Assembly: GCA_036490515.1 (NCBI GenBank)
Contig: DASXDU010000011.1
Coordinates: forward strand, 868,001-932,000
Length of the DNA: 64,000 nucleotides
Reading direction: 5' to 3'
DNA from: Palsa-1150 sp036490515
GTDB lineage: Bacteria > Myxococcota_A > Polyangia > Polyangiales > Polyangiaceae
The position numbers and the translations under genes are program-made. Below, piece by piece: positions 8,416-18,801 of this stretch. Every line of letters begins with the position of its first letter. Position 1 is the stretch's first letter. The notes under the pieces are model-generated. The model made no database searches. It worked only from the letters and a program-made list of their open reading frames with translations, and had not been told where the DNA came from.

Positions 8416-9266
8416 CCGGGCCGTACCGGGAAGCCGCGTCGGTGGAGCGTGAGCCGACGAAGGCAGCCCGGTACGTACCCCTGACGCGCCGCGACGAGCG
8501 CATCCGGCGCGTCCTCCGCTCGGTGCCGGTCGCCGCCTTCGCCGGTGCGGCGTTCCTCTTCGATCGACCCTGGCTCATCGCGGTCGCCGTCGCCTGGGGC
8601 CTCGGCGTCATCGTCGTCGCGCGCCTCCACGCGCGCGCGCTGAACGGGCGGCTCAAGGCCCTCGCGGGCACCCTGGCGCGCGACGGCGATCCGTCGGTCG
8701 CGTCGCGCGGGCTCGAGGCCATCGTGGGCGACGCGCGGGCGTACCCCGGGTTCCACTGCGTGGCGCTCCTCTTCCTCGCGATCGCAAAGGCGCGTGCGGG
8801 CGACTGCGACGGCGCGCTCGAGCTGCTCTACGCCGTCCAGCGCTCCGGGTGGCTCGCCCACCGAATCCTCTGGATGGCGTGGCTGCTCCCCTGGCTCGCG
8901 CAGCTTCACGCGGCGCGGGGCGATCTCGATCTGGCCGAACAGTGGATCGAGGTGGCGCACACGAAGCTCCCCGAGGACAGGCGCGACGCGCTCGTCTCCG
9001 CGCAGTGCCTCCTCGCGCTGCGCCGCGGCAAGGACGACGAGGTCGTCGCGGCCGTCGACGCGTACGTGGCGGCCGCCGACGCGAGCGACCCGGTGCGTCA
9101 GCACTTCGCCCTCCTCCGCGCGTTCGCGCTCGACCGGGCCGGGCGGCCCGTCCCCGACGCCGAGGTGCGCGACCTCGTTCGCGCGCGTCTCGGGTCGCCA
9201 GGGCGTGCCCTCCCCGTCGAGAAGTGGTGGTCCGACTTCGCGGCGTACGTGGACGCGCACGCGTGA
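8412..9266 (+). CDS. Hypothetical membrane-associated protein inside the fab operon
   Basis: About 284 aa from a GTG that overlaps the fabH stop (GTGA); a second GTG at 8442 is possible. A hydrophobic hairpin, roughly residues 40-75 ('VPVAAFAGAAFLFD', 'LIAVAVAWGLGVIVVA'), predicts two membrane spans near the N-terminus. The rest is helical and Ala/Leu-rich and looks like degenerate TPR units ('ALELLYAVQRSGWLAH', 'LDLAEQWIEVAHTKLPEDRR'). I recognise no family. Its place between fabH and fabD is not the usual order. Overlap with fabH indicates co-translation. Confidence 0.7.
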   Translation: MTGPYREAASVEREPTKAARYVPLTRRDERIRRVLRSVPVAAFAGAAFLFDRPWLIAVAVAWGLGVIVVARLHARALNGRLKALAGTLARDGDPSVASRGLEAIVGDARAYPGFHCVALLFLAIAKARAGDCDGALELLYAVQRSGWLAHRILWMAWLLPWLAQLHAARGDLDLAEQWIEVAHTKLPEDRRDALVSAQCLLALRRGKDDEVVAAVDAYVAAADASDPVRQHFALLRAFALDRAGRPVPDAEVRDLVRARLGSPGRALPVEKWWSDFAAYVDAHA

Positions 9267-9303
9267 CTCTGGGCAGCTCCTGCGCTAGAGCGCGGCCCGC
9301 ACC

Positions 9304-10245
9304 ATGAGCGTCGCGTGGCTGTTTCCGGGGCAGGGCTCGCAATCCGTGGGGATGGGCAAGGACGTCCTCGACGCGTCGCGCGCTGCACGCGAGGTCTTCC
9401 AGCGCGCGAACGAAGCGCTCGGCGAGAAGCTTTCGCGCCTCATCCTCGAGGGCCCGGAGGAGGAGCTCACCCTCACGGCGAACGCGCAGCCGGCCATCGT
9501 CACGGTGAGCATCGCCGTCCTCGCCGCCATTCGCGAGCGCCTCCCGTCCCTCGCCGACCCGGCGTTCGGCGCGGGCCACTCGCTCGGCGAGTACTCGGCG
9601 CTCGTGGCCGCGGGTGCGCTGTCCCTCGAGGATGCCGTTCGACTCGTGCGCGCGCGCGGGCGAGCGATGCAGCAGGCAGTCCCCGCGGGCACGGGCGCGA
9701 TGAGCGCGGTCATGGGCATCGCGCCCGAGCGCCTCGAGCAGCTGTGCCGCGACGGAGCGAACGGCAGCGTCGTGTCACCCGCCAACTTCAACGCGCCGGG
9801 GCAGATCGTCATCGCCGGCAGCGCCGACGCCGTCGCACGCGTCGGTGAGCTCGTCGCCGCCGAGAAGGGGCGCGCCATCCCCCTCAAGGTGAGCGCCCCG
9901 TTCCACTGCGCGCTCATGGCGCCCGCCGCGCGGGCCGTCGCGGCGGAGCTCGAGCGGGTCGCCGTGCACGACCCGCGGTTCCCCATCGTCGCGAACTTCG
10001 ACGCCACCCCGAACGCAGACGCCGGCCGGGTGAAGGTCCTCCTCGTGGCGCAGGTCGACGGGCCGGTGCGCTGGGAAGCGAGCGTGAAGCGCATGGCGGG
10101 GGCGGGAGTCAGCCACGCCCTCGAGATCGGCCCGGGCAAGGTCCTGGCAGGTCTCGTGAAGCGGACGGCCAAGGACGTGAAGGTCCTCAGCGTCAGCGAC
10201 GCAGCCACGCTCGATCAGGTGGCGACCTTCCTGGCCGAGGCGTGA
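9304..10245 (+). CDS. fabD: Malonyl-CoA:ACP transacylase
   Basis: A 313-aa malonyl transferase that loads malonate onto ACP for chain extension. It starts SVAWLFPGQGSQSVGMG, the family signature, has the nucleophile motif 'GAGHSLGEYSAL' near residue 90, and the active-site His in 'SAPFHCALMAPAA'. Length is normal. It lies 37 bp after the unknown membrane protein and just before fabG. Confidence 0.97.
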   Translation: MSVAWLFPGQGSQSVGMGKDVLDASRAAREVFQRANEALGEKLSRLILEGPEEELTLTANAQPAIVTVSIAVLAAIRERLPSLADPAFGAGHSLGEYSALVAAGALSLEDAVRLVRARGRAMQQAVPAGTGAMSAVMGIAPERLEQLCRDGANGSVVSPANFNAPGQIVIAGSADAVARVGELVAAEKGRAIPLKVSAPFHCALMAPAARAVAAELERVAVHDPRFPIVANFDATPNADAGRVKVLLVAQVDGPVRWEASVKRMAGAGVSHALEIGPGKVLAGLVKRTAKDVKVLSVSDAATLDQVATFLAEA

Positions 10246-10259
10246 TAAGAGGCCGGCTC

Positions 10260-11006
10260 ATGTTTCGACTGGACGGCAAGGTCGCGCTCGTGACGGGCGG
10301 CTCCCGCGGCATCGGGCGCGCGTGCTGCGAGGTCCTCGCGGAGCAAGGGGCCACCGTCGTCGTCAACTACGTGAAAGGCGAAGCCGCCGCGCGCGAGGTC
10401 GCCGACGGGATCGTGGCGAGGGGCGGAAAGGCCGACGTCACGGGGTTCGACGTTGCGGATAGCAAGGCGGTCGATGCCGCGGTCGACGACGTCGCGAAGC
10501 GCCACGGGCGGGTGGACGTCCTCGTCGCCAATGCGGGCATCTCGATCGACGGGCTGCTCCTGCGCCTCAAGGACGAGGATCTCGAGAAGCTCTTCGCCAC
10601 GAACGTGCGCGGCGCCATCGCGTGCGCCCGAGCATGCAGTCGCGGGATGATGCGTGCTCGCTGGGGCCGCATCGTCTTCATGTCGAGCGTCGTGGGCGAG
10701 ATGGGCAACGTCGGGCAGACGGCATACGCCGCGTCCAAGGCGGCCGTCATCGGCGCCGCGAAGTCGATCGCGCGCGAGTACGCGTCCCGCAACCTCACGG
10801 TCAACGTCGTGGCCCCCGGCTTCATCGACACCGACATGACCGCCTCGATGACCGCCGAGATGAAGGAGCACCTGGGCAAGATCATCCCCCTCGGCCGGAC
10901 CGGCACGGCGCGCGACGTGGCGGCCGCATGCGCCTACCTCGCCAGCGACGAAGCCGCGTACGTCACCGGCCAGGTGCTCCGCGTGAACGGCGGCATGTAC
11001 GTGTGA
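10260..11006 (+). CDS. fabG: 3-oxoacyl-ACP reductase
   Basis: A 248-aa short-chain dehydrogenase that reduces 3-oxoacyl-ACP with NADPH. It has the Rossmann motif 'VTGGSRGIGRA', 'NAGIS', the catalytic Ser in 'FMSSVVGEMGNVGQ', and the Tyr-Lys pair in 'TAYAASKAAV'. The ATG at 10260 gives the conserved start MFRLDGKVALVTGG and has AAGAGG upstream. The GTG at 10242 would only add six residues. Confidence 0.96.
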   Translation: MFRLDGKVALVTGGSRGIGRACCEVLAEQGATVVVNYVKGEAAAREVADGIVARGGKADVTGFDVADSKAVDAAVDDVAKRHGRVDVLVANAGISIDGLLLRLKDEDLEKLFATNVRGAIACARACSRGMMRARWGRIVFMSSVVGEMGNVGQTAYAASKAAVIGAAKSIAREYASRNLTVNVVAPGFIDTDMTASMTAEMKEHLGKIIPLGRTGTARDVAAACAYLASDEAAYVTGQVLRVNGGMYV

Positions 11007-11098
11007 AGTTCTCGTGGCAGCGGCGTACGCTGTGCAATCCGGTACGCGCCTCTGCCGCTCGACTCTCGACCCTTTTTCCGATACGAGGCGTCTCACCC

Positions 11099-11341
11099 AT
11101 GGCTACCGACATCCCTACCGAGGTCAAGCGCATCATCAAAGAGCAGCTCGACGTCGACGAGAAGGACATCAAGCCCGAGTCGAGCTTCATCGACGATCTC
11201 GGCGCCGACTCCCTCGGACTGGTCGAGCTGGTCCTGGCCTTCGAGGAGGCCTTCGAGATCGACATCCCGGACGAGGACACCGAGAAGATCCGGTCGGTCC
11301 AGGACGCCATCGACTACATCGAGAAGCACGCTAAGAAGTAG
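11099..11341 (+). CDS. acpP: Acyl carrier protein
   Basis: An 80-aa acidic helical protein that carries growing acyl chains on a phosphopantetheine arm. The attachment serine is Ser38 in 'DLGADSLGLVELV'. The rest ('FEEAFEIDIPDEDTEKI') matches standard AcpP. It sits between fabG (92 bp upstream) and fabF (16 bp downstream). Confidence 0.97.
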   Translation: MATDIPTEVKRIIKEQLDVDEKDIKPESSFIDDLGADSLGLVELVLAFEEAFEIDIPDEDTEKIRSVQDAIDYIEKHAKK

Positions 11342-11357
11342 CGTCGAGCGCATCGCC

Positions 11358-12602
11358 ATGGACCGAGTCGTCATCACCGGGATCGGTCTCGTCACCCCCG
11401 TCGGAATCGGAACGACCGAAGCCTGGCAGGCCCTCCTGGCCGGCCAGAACGGCATCGGCCCGATCACGCAGTTCGACTGCTCCGCCTTCCGCGTCCGCAT
11501 CGCCGGCGAGGTGAAGGGCTGGGAGCCGACGCGGTGGATCGAAAAGAAGAAGCTCAAGGAGATGGACCGGTTCACCGAGTTCGCGATGGGCGCCGCAGCC
11601 ATGGCGGTCGCCGACGCGAAGCTCGAGCTCGCCGACGCGGAGCGCCCCCGCGCGGGGTGCTTCGTCGGCGTCGGGCTCGGGGGCCTCTTCACGCTCGAGA
11701 AGACGAAGGAGACGTTGATGGCCAAGGGGCCGACGAAGGTCAGCCCCTACTCCATCCCCGGAATCATCGCGAACCTCGCCGCGGGGCAGGTGTCGATCGC
11801 CTGGGGCCTCAAGGGCCCGAGCTACTGCACGACGAGCGCGTGCTCGAGCGGCGCCCACGCCATCGGCGAGGCGAGCGAGTGGATCCGCAGGGGCAAGTGC
11901 GACGTCATGGTCGCGGGCGGCGCCGAGGCGACCATCACTCCGGTCGGCATCAGCGGGTTCGAGGCGATGTACGCGCTGTCGAAGCGCAACGACGACCCGG
12001 CCCACGCGAGCCGCCCGTTCGACAAGGGCCGCGACGGGTTCGTCTGCGGCGAGGGCTCGGGCATCGTCGTGCTCGAGTCACTCACGCGCGCCACGAAGCG
12101 CGGCGCCCGCATCTACGCGGAGGTCACGGGCTACGGCGCCTCGAGCGATGCGCACCACCTCACGCAGCCCGCGCCCAACGGCGAGGGCGCCCAGCGCTCG
12201 ATGCGCATGGCGCTCGAGGACGCAAAGGTCACGCCCAACGCGATCGACTACGTGAACGCGCACGGGACGTCCACGCCGGTCGGCGACGTCGAAGAGTCCA
12301 AGGCCATCGCCGCGGTCTTCGGCGCGCACGCGACGGACAAGAAGCTCTGGGTGAGCTCCACCAAGTCGATGATGGGGCATCTGCTCGGCGCCGCCGGCGC
12401 GGTCGAGACGGCAATCTGCGCGCTCAGCATCGCCGAAGGGAAGATCGCCCCGACCATCAACCTGGCCAACCAGGACCCGCAGTGCCCCCTCGACTACGTC
12501 GCGAACGAGGCGCGCGAGCGGCGCGTACGCAACGCGATGAACAACTCGTTCGGCTTCGGCGGGACGAACTGCACGCTGGTCCTGTCGCGATACGAGGGGT
12601 GA
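11358..12602 (+). CDS. fabF: 3-oxoacyl-ACP synthase II
   Basis: A 414-aa elongating condensing enzyme. The Cys-His-His triad is intact: 'CTTSACSSGAHAIG', 'NAHGTSTPVGD' and 'KSMMGHLLGAAG'. It starts with MDRVVITGIGLVTPVG, as expected, and ends in 'NNSFGFGGTNC'. The gene lies 16 bp after acpP and only 4 bp before rpiB. Confidence 0.97.
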   Translation: MDRVVITGIGLVTPVGIGTTEAWQALLAGQNGIGPITQFDCSAFRVRIAGEVKGWEPTRWIEKKKLKEMDRFTEFAMGAAAMAVADAKLELADAERPRAGCFVGVGLGGLFTLEKTKETLMAKGPTKVSPYSIPGIIANLAAGQVSIAWGLKGPSYCTTSACSSGAHAIGEASEWIRRGKCDVMVAGGAEATITPVGISGFEAMYALSKRNDDPAHASRPFDKGRDGFVCGEGSGIVVLESLTRATKRGARIYAEVTGYGASSDAHHLTQPAPNGEGAQRSMRMALEDAKVTPNAIDYVNAHGTSTPVGDVEESKAIAAVFGAHATDKKLWVSSTKSMMGHLLGAAGAVETAICALSIAEGKIAPTINLANQDPQCPLDYVANEARERRVRNAMNNSFGFGGTNCTLVLSRYEG

Positions 12603-12606
12603 CGTC

Positions 12607-13047
12607 GTGAGCATCCGGATCGCGCTTGGAGCGGACCACGGAGGCTTCGAGCTGAAGAGGGAGCTCGTCGAGGGCCTCCGCGATCTCAAGTACGTGGTCG
12701 ATGATCTCGGTCCCTTCTCTGCTGAACCCGTCGACTACCCGGACGTCGCGCACGTCGCCGCGAGCGGCGTCGCCCAGGGCACCTACGACCGCGCGGTCCT
12801 CGTGTGCGGCACCGGGGTCGGCATGGCCATCGTCGCGAACCGCTACCGCGGAGTACGCGCGGCCAACTGCGGCGACGTCTTCAGCGCGCGCTACTCCCGC
12901 GCGCACAACGACGCCAACGTCCTCACGCTCGGCGGCCGGGTCCTCGGGGTCGGCCTCGCGTGGGAGGTCGTCAACGTCTGGCTCGCGACGGCCTTCAGCG
13001 GAGGCGAACGGCACGTCCGCCGCGTCGCGAAGATCGACCCCGCATGA
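12607..13047 (+). CDS. rpiB: Ribose 5-phosphate isomerase B
   Basis: A 146-aa RpiB/LacAB-family isomerase that interconverts ribose 5-phosphate and ribulose 5-phosphate. Motifs seen: 'ALGADHGGFELK' at the N-terminus, 'VDYPDVA', the catalytic Cys in 'VLVCGTGVGMAIVANR', and 'RAHNDANVLTLGGR'. The start is GTG, 4 bp after the fabF stop. Its TGA overlaps the nrdR start codon (ATGA). The gene supplies pentose phosphate next to the ribD gene further down the operon. Confidence 0.94.
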   Translation: MSIRIALGADHGGFELKRELVEGLRDLKYVVDDLGPFSAEPVDYPDVAHVAASGVAQGTYDRAVLVCGTGVGMAIVANRYRGVRAANCGDVFSARYSRAHNDANVLTLGGRVLGVGLAWEVVNVWLATAFSGGERHVRRVAKIDPA

Positions 13048-13514
13048 GGTGCCCCTTCTGCGGCCACGAGGACAGCAAGGTGATCGACTCCCGCGTGTCG
13101 ACCGCGGGGGACGTCATCCGACGCCGACGAGAGTGCGAGAGCTGCGCCCGGCGGTTCACGAGCCGCGAACGGGTCGAGGACGTGCTCCCCGTGGTGGTGA
13201 AGAAGGACGGCGTGCGTGAGCCGTTCGACCGCGAGAAGGTCCTGCGCGGCGTGCGCCTCGCGTGCAACAAGCGGCCGGTGGCGATGGACCGCATCGAGAA
13301 GTTCATCGACGAGCTCGAGCGCGACCTGGTCGACGGCGAGGCGAAGGAGGTCGCGAGCAAGGAGATCGGCGAGCGCGTCATGCGCAAGCTCCGTGAGCTC
13401 GACGAGGTCGCGTACGTACGGTTCGCGAGCGTGTACCGCAGCTTCCGCGACATCGAGGAGTTCCGCTCGGAGCTCGACAGGATGGCCCGCGCGCGGGTCA
13501 CGGGAGAGGCATGA
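13044..13514 (+). CDS. nrdR: Transcriptional repressor NrdR
   Basis: A 156-aa regulator of ribonucleotide reductase genes. It has an N-terminal zinc ribbon (MRCPFCGHEDSKVIDSR and 'CESCARRFTSRERVE') followed by an ATP-cone ('VVVKKDGVREPFDREKVLRG'). It overlaps rpiB by four bases and ends one base before ribD. nrdR-ribD linkage is common in bacteria. Confidence 0.95.
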   Translation: MRCPFCGHEDSKVIDSRVSTAGDVIRRRRECESCARRFTSRERVEDVLPVVVKKDGVREPFDREKVLRGVRLACNKRPVAMDRIEKFIDELERDLVDGEAKEVASKEIGERVMRKLRELDEVAYVRFASVYRSFRDIEEFRSELDRMARARVTGEA

Positions 13515-13515
13515 A

Positions 13516-14658
13516 ATGAGCGCCCGCGCCGGCGCCCCCCCAGCAGAGGGCACCTTCTCGGCAGACGACGAGAAGTGGATGGCCGTCGCGCTCGAGCGGG
13601 GCGCGCGGGGCACCCCCTCGCCCAATCCGCACGTCGGCGCGGTCGTGGTCAAGGGCACGCAGGCGGTCGGCCTCGGGCACCACGAGCGGGCGGGCGAGGA
13701 GCACGCCGAGGTCGCGGCCCTCCGCGAGGCGGGCCCCAGGGCAAAGGGGGGCACGCTCTACGTCACCCTCGAGCCCTGCAATCACGTCGGGCGCACGCCG
13801 CCGTGCACGGATGCGATCCTCGAGGCCAAGCTCGCGCGCGTCGTCGTCGGCTGCGCCGATCCGAACCCGCACGTCGAGGGCGGAGGCGTCGCCAAGCTGC
13901 GCGCCGCGGGCGTCCGCGTCGACATCGGTTGCCGCGAGGCCGAGGCCCGGCGTCTCATCGCTCCGTGGACGAAGTTCGTGACGACGGGCGTCCCGTACGT
14001 CGCGCTCAAGCTCGCCCTCTCGCTCGACGGGCGCATCGCCTCGCGAACGGGTGCGTCCAAATGGGTCACCGGCCCCGAGGCGCGTGCGCGTGTGCACCTC
14101 TTGAGGTCGCAGCACGACGCGGTCATGGTCGGCGTGGGCACCGCCCTCGCCGACGACCCCCGCCTCACCGTCCGCGACGCGCCCGGCCACAGCCCGCTGC
14201 GCGTCGTCTTCGACACCAAGCTCCGGCTCCCCATCGCGTCACGCCTGGTGCAGACCGCGCGCGAGGTGCCCACGTGGGTCGTCTGCACGACCGACGCACC
14301 CTCGAGTCTGGAGGACGCGCTCGTCGAGCGCGGCGTCGAGGTGCTGCGTGCACCGGCGTCGGCCGAGGGGCGGATCGACGCGGTCGGTGCGCTGAAGATG
14401 CTCGCTGCGCGCGGCATCGTGGCCGTACTCGTGGAGGGCGGCGCAGAGCTGGCGGGCAGCATGCTGGCGGCGGGGGCGATCGACGAGCTCCACTGCTTCA
14501 TCGCGCCCATCCTGCTCGGGCCGCGGGGAAGGCCGGGCGCGGTCGACTGGGCAGGCCCCGCCACGCCGGGCGAAGCTCCGTGCATCGGCGATCCGCAGTG
14601 GGAGGTTTGCGGCGTCGACGCGCACGTCTGGGGCGCGCTCCTCTACCCGCCTCGCTGA
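13516..14658 (+). CDS. ribD: Bifunctional riboflavin biosynthesis deaminase/reductase
   Basis: A 380-aa protein with two domains. The N-terminal cytidine-deaminase-like zinc domain has 'HAEVAALREAG' and 'PCNHVGRTPPCTDA'. The C-terminal reductase has 'LALSLDGRIAS', 'DPRLTVR' and 'VLVEGGAELAG'. It catalyses two early steps of riboflavin synthesis. The ATG at 13516 is one base after the nrdR stop. No ribE, ribAB or ribH gene follows, so the riboflavin cluster is split in this genome. It closes the fab operon. Confidence 0.95.
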   Translation: MSARAGAPPAEGTFSADDEKWMAVALERGARGTPSPNPHVGAVVVKGTQAVGLGHHERAGEEHAEVAALREAGPRAKGGTLYVTLEPCNHVGRTPPCTDAILEAKLARVVVGCADPNPHVEGGGVAKLRAAGVRVDIGCREAEARRLIAPWTKFVTTGVPYVALKLALSLDGRIASRTGASKWVTGPEARARVHLLRSQHDAVMVGVGTALADDPRLTVRDAPGHSPLRVVFDTKLRLPIASRLVQTAREVPTWVVCTTDAPSSLEDALVERGVEVLRAPASAEGRIDAVGALKMLAARGIVAVLVEGGAELAGSMLAAGAIDELHCFIAPILLGPRGRPGAVDWAGPATPGEAPCIGDPQWEVCGVDAHVWGALLYPPR

Positions 14659-14695
14659 GCCGGAGCACCCCGTGGCGGTCGACGCCCCGGGGCAT

Positions 14696-14701
14696 TAGAT
14701 T
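14696..14701 (+). promoter_or_regulatory. Probable -10 element of the deformylase gene
   Basis: TAGATT lies 10 nt before the ATG of def, in the 53-bp gap after ribD. With a usual -10-to-start distance, the transcript would begin about three bases before the start codon. Confidence 0.5.
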
Positions 14702-14711
14702 GAGGGCGCCG

Positions 14712-15221
14712 ATGATCCGCACGATCCTCCACTATCCCGACCCGCGCCTCCGCCAGGCCGGGAAGAAGGTCGACGCGTTGACGGCCCAGCTCCGCCAGCT
14801 CATCGACGACATGGCGGAGACCATGTATGCGGCCCCCGGGGTGGGTCTGGCGGCAACGCAGGTAGGAGAGCTCTGGCAGGTCTTCGTCGTCGACTGCGCC
14901 GCCGAGGGCGAGCCGAGCGATCTGCGCGTCTTCGTGAACCCCGAGATCCTGGCAACCGAGGGGTCGACGACCTTCGACGAGGGCTGCCTGAGCTTCCCGG
15001 GCGCCCGGGAGGAGGTCCAGCGAGCCGAGAAAGTGCGCGTAAGAGCTCAGGATCGCGAAGGTAAATGGTTCGAGCTCGAGGCGGACGGCCTTCTCGCGAT
15101 CGCCATCCAGCACGAGTACGACCACCTGCAGGGGGTGCTCATGATCGACCGCCTGGGCCCGCTGAAGAAGCGCCTTTTGCACCGGAAGATGCTGAAACGC
15201 GAGGCCAGCGCAGCCCCGTAG
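14712..15221 (+). CDS. def: Peptide deformylase
   Basis: A 169-aa metal enzyme that removes the formyl group from new proteins. All three motifs are intact: 'GVGLAATQVG', 'EGCLSFPG' and 'QHEYDHLQG' (HEXXH). It has its own -10-like element. It is transcribed in the same direction as ribD and the sigma factor gene but is separated from both. Confidence 0.97.
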   Translation: MIRTILHYPDPRLRQAGKKVDALTAQLRQLIDDMAETMYAAPGVGLAATQVGELWQVFVVDCAAEGEPSDLRVFVNPEILATEGSTTFDEGCLSFPGAREEVQRAEKVRVRAQDREGKWFELEADGLLAIAIQHEYDHLQGVLMIDRLGPLKKRLLHRKMLKREASAAP

Positions 15222-15388
15222 CTCAGCCCCCGACGCCTACAGTCGCCTCCCGTTCGGACCGGATGAGGTCGCGCCGAGCCAAAGGCCGTGGAACAACCGT
15301 GTCCCACGGGACGTTTCGGTCTCATCGTAGACCCAACCGAGCTGTTGGTCCGTACTCCCCTCAAGCCTCCGTGACCACCCCCTTCCCC

Positions 15389-16621
<1,233 letters not shown>

Positions 16622-16643
16622 GCGCGCCCACGCGGGCGGCCGC

Positions 16644-18686
16644 TCAGCGACGCTTGAAGATCCCGCCGTCGACGCGGATGCCTCGCGCCGCGAAGTCACT
16701 GGCAAGCCGCGGCACCGTCCCCGTGGCAGCGTAGGCTCCCTCGCCCGTACCGTCCGCGCTGAGCACGAAGAGGTCCCGGGCGACTACGGCCTTGCCGTCG
16801 CTGCCGGCGAGCTCCGCCACGCGCAGGAGCCGCTGCCTCCCGTCCGCGCCTCGCACCACCTCGACCGCGACGTCGAACGATTCGCCGACGGCCTCTCGGG
16901 CAGCCTCGATCGATGCTCCGGGGCGAGCGAGGGCGATCTGGGACGCCAGCCGGGCGAGCCCGTGGCGGAGGGACGGCGCTCCGACCCCCGCGAGCACGCC
17001 CTCGCACCCCTCGCCGATCGCGTCGACGACCGCGGCTGCGACCGCGCCGGCGAGCGACGCCACGACGAGGCGGTCGGCGCCCAGACGGCCACCTGCCCGT
17101 ACGACCTCCTCGCCGCGCTGCCCTTGATCCGAGAGTGCCAGCGCGATCACCTGAGCCTGCGGGATGACGATCTCGTCGGCGTCCTGCAGCACGGCCACCC
17201 GCTCGCCCGGGGGTGCGGCCGACGCGAGGGCCCCGAGGGTCGACGCGACGATGCCGGCCCCGGAGCCCACGACGAGGACGTTCGCGTGCGCGGCGAGGCA
17301 CGCGTCGAGGAAGGTCGCGATCGTCTTCGACATGGCGCCTGAACGGACCATGTCGTCGAGCGACGACTCGACGCGACGGCGCTTGCGCACCGTCAGCACC
17401 CAGGTGCTCGCGGCGGGTGGCGCCACGGCGACCATCGTCGCGCCCCGCGCCAGGCGACGTTCGATGACGAGCTCCCCAGCCTGCCACGGCTCGCCGGATT
17501 GCTGCGCGAGGCGCGCAATGACGCGCCCCAGCGCCTCTTCGCTCGTGAACGACGGATCGGCGAGCGTCGCTTGCCCGCCCTTGATGGCGAGCACGTAATC
17601 GGGTCGACTCACGTGGATCTCGAGCGCCTCGTCGTCCTCGAGCAGCGGACCGATCGGGCCGAGCCCCACGAGCTCGCGTAGCGCGTCGCGCGCCAGGAGC
17701 TCCAGGTCCGTGCCCTCCGGAGCCTCTCCCTCGTCGCGCATGGCCTTGGCCTGCTCGCGAACGACGCGGTCGATCTGCTGCGAAAGCCCGTCGTCGACCG
17801 TCGTGCTCTGCTTGAGCGGCGAAAGGTCGACCACGTCGGCGACCCGATCGACGAGTGTGATGAGCGCCAGCCGGCGCGCAGCCTGCTGAGGGGTCTCGCG
17901 CGGGAGCGGCCTCGCCGCGTACGCCGGCGCGACGGACCGGGCGACGGACGGTCCCGGCGCGCCGGTGGAAGCGCGCTGCGTGGAGAGCTGCGCGGTCCTC
18001 CCCCTGATCTCGGGCTGCGGCACGCGCGGCGGGCCGGGCACCTTCGGCATTCCCGCGCCACGGAGGTCGGGCGCGCTCTCGCTCTCGTCGGGATCCCGCT
18101 CGAGAGGATAGTGGCTGACGGCCTGCTCGGAGGGGAGCCTCGGCGACGCGACCGGCGCCTGCACCAGGGGAGGCTGCATCGGCGCCATCCCGGGTACGGC
18201 CACGGCCTGCCCACCACCGGCGGCGACCATCTGCGGCGGGAGCGGCGGAGGCCCCACGTGGCCGGGCGGCACCACAGCCGGCGGCGCCGGCGTCGCCTCG
18301 CGCGGGATGGGCCCGACCCTCGCGGGCGTTCGCCCCTGGGAGTCGTCGTTCGGCCCGTACGTCGCGTCGGCGGCCGAGGCGGTGGCTCCGGCCTGCGCGC
18401 TCGTCTCGAGCCGCAGGACGAAGTCCCCGATGTAGATCTTGTCGCCCTCCCGGACGATGGTCGCCTGCGAGATCTTGCGGCCGTTGACGTACGTGCCGTT
18501 GGTGCTCTTCAGGTCCGTGACGATGAAACGGCCGTCACGAAAGAGAAGGCGCGCATGGTGCTTCGAGACGTTGCCCTTCGGGAGCATCAGGTCGTTGCCC
18601 TGGACGCGCCCGACGTTGATCTCGTTCTTGTCGAAGGTCTCCCGACGCTCGGCGCCACCCTTCTCGCTGATGATGATCGTGAACAT
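16644..18686 (-). CDS. FHA-domain protein fused to a degenerate CpaF/T2SS-type ATPase
   Basis: A 680-aa protein. Residues ~20-95 form an FHA phosphothreonine-binding domain ('GRVQGNDLMLPKGNVSKHHA', 'STNGTYVNGRK'). A ~160-residue Pro/Ala-rich linker follows. The C-terminal part aligns by eye with CpaF/VirB11 secretion ATPases ('GLGPIGPLLEDDEALEIHVS' covers the usual N-terminal signature). The nucleotide motifs are gone. Walker A reads GSGAGIVAS (474-482) in place of GxTGSGKTT. The Walker B region reads 'VVASLAG' (541-547) in place of GEVRG. It is probably a catalytically dead adaptor for a kinase-controlled pilus or secretion system. It converges on the sigma factor gene. Confidence 0.85.
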   Translation of the reverse strand: MFTIIISEKGGAERRETFDKNEINVGRVQGNDLMLPKGNVSKHHARLLFRDGRFIVTDLKSTNGTYVNGRKISQATIVREGDKIYIGDFVLRLETSAQAGATASAADATYGPNDDSQGRTPARVGPIPREATPAPPAVVPPGHVGPPPLPPQMVAAGGGQAVAVPGMAPMQPPLVQAPVASPRLPSEQAVSHYPLERDPDESESAPDLRGAGMPKVPGPPRVPQPEIRGRTAQLSTQRASTGAPGPSVARSVAPAYAARPLPRETPQQAARRLALITLVDRVADVVDLSPLKQSTTVDDGLSQQIDRVVREQAKAMRDEGEAPEGTDLELLARDALRELVGLGPIGPLLEDDEALEIHVSRPDYVLAIKGGQATLADPSFTSEEALGRVIARLAQQSGEPWQAGELVIERRLARGATMVAVAPPAASTWVLTVRKRRRVESSLDDMVRSGAMSKTIATFLDACLAAHANVLVVGSGAGIVASTLGALASAAPPGERVAVLQDADEIVIPQAQVIALALSDQGQRGEEVVRAGGRLGADRLVVASLAGAVAAAVVDAIGEGCEGVLAGVGAPSLRHGLARLASQIALARPGASIEAAREAVGESFDVAVEVVRGADGRQRLLRVAELAGSDGKAVVARDLFVLSADGTGEGAYAATGTVPRLASDFAARGIRVDGGIFKRR

Positions 18687-18801
18687 TCAGGTCCCTCGGG
18701 GGAGACACTTCAACCATCGCGCCCACACGGCCCGGCGCCGACGGTCCCGAGGAATTGTCGAAGGTTGGCACGCAGCGTGTCAACTGCGTGTACGCGAGGA
18801 T

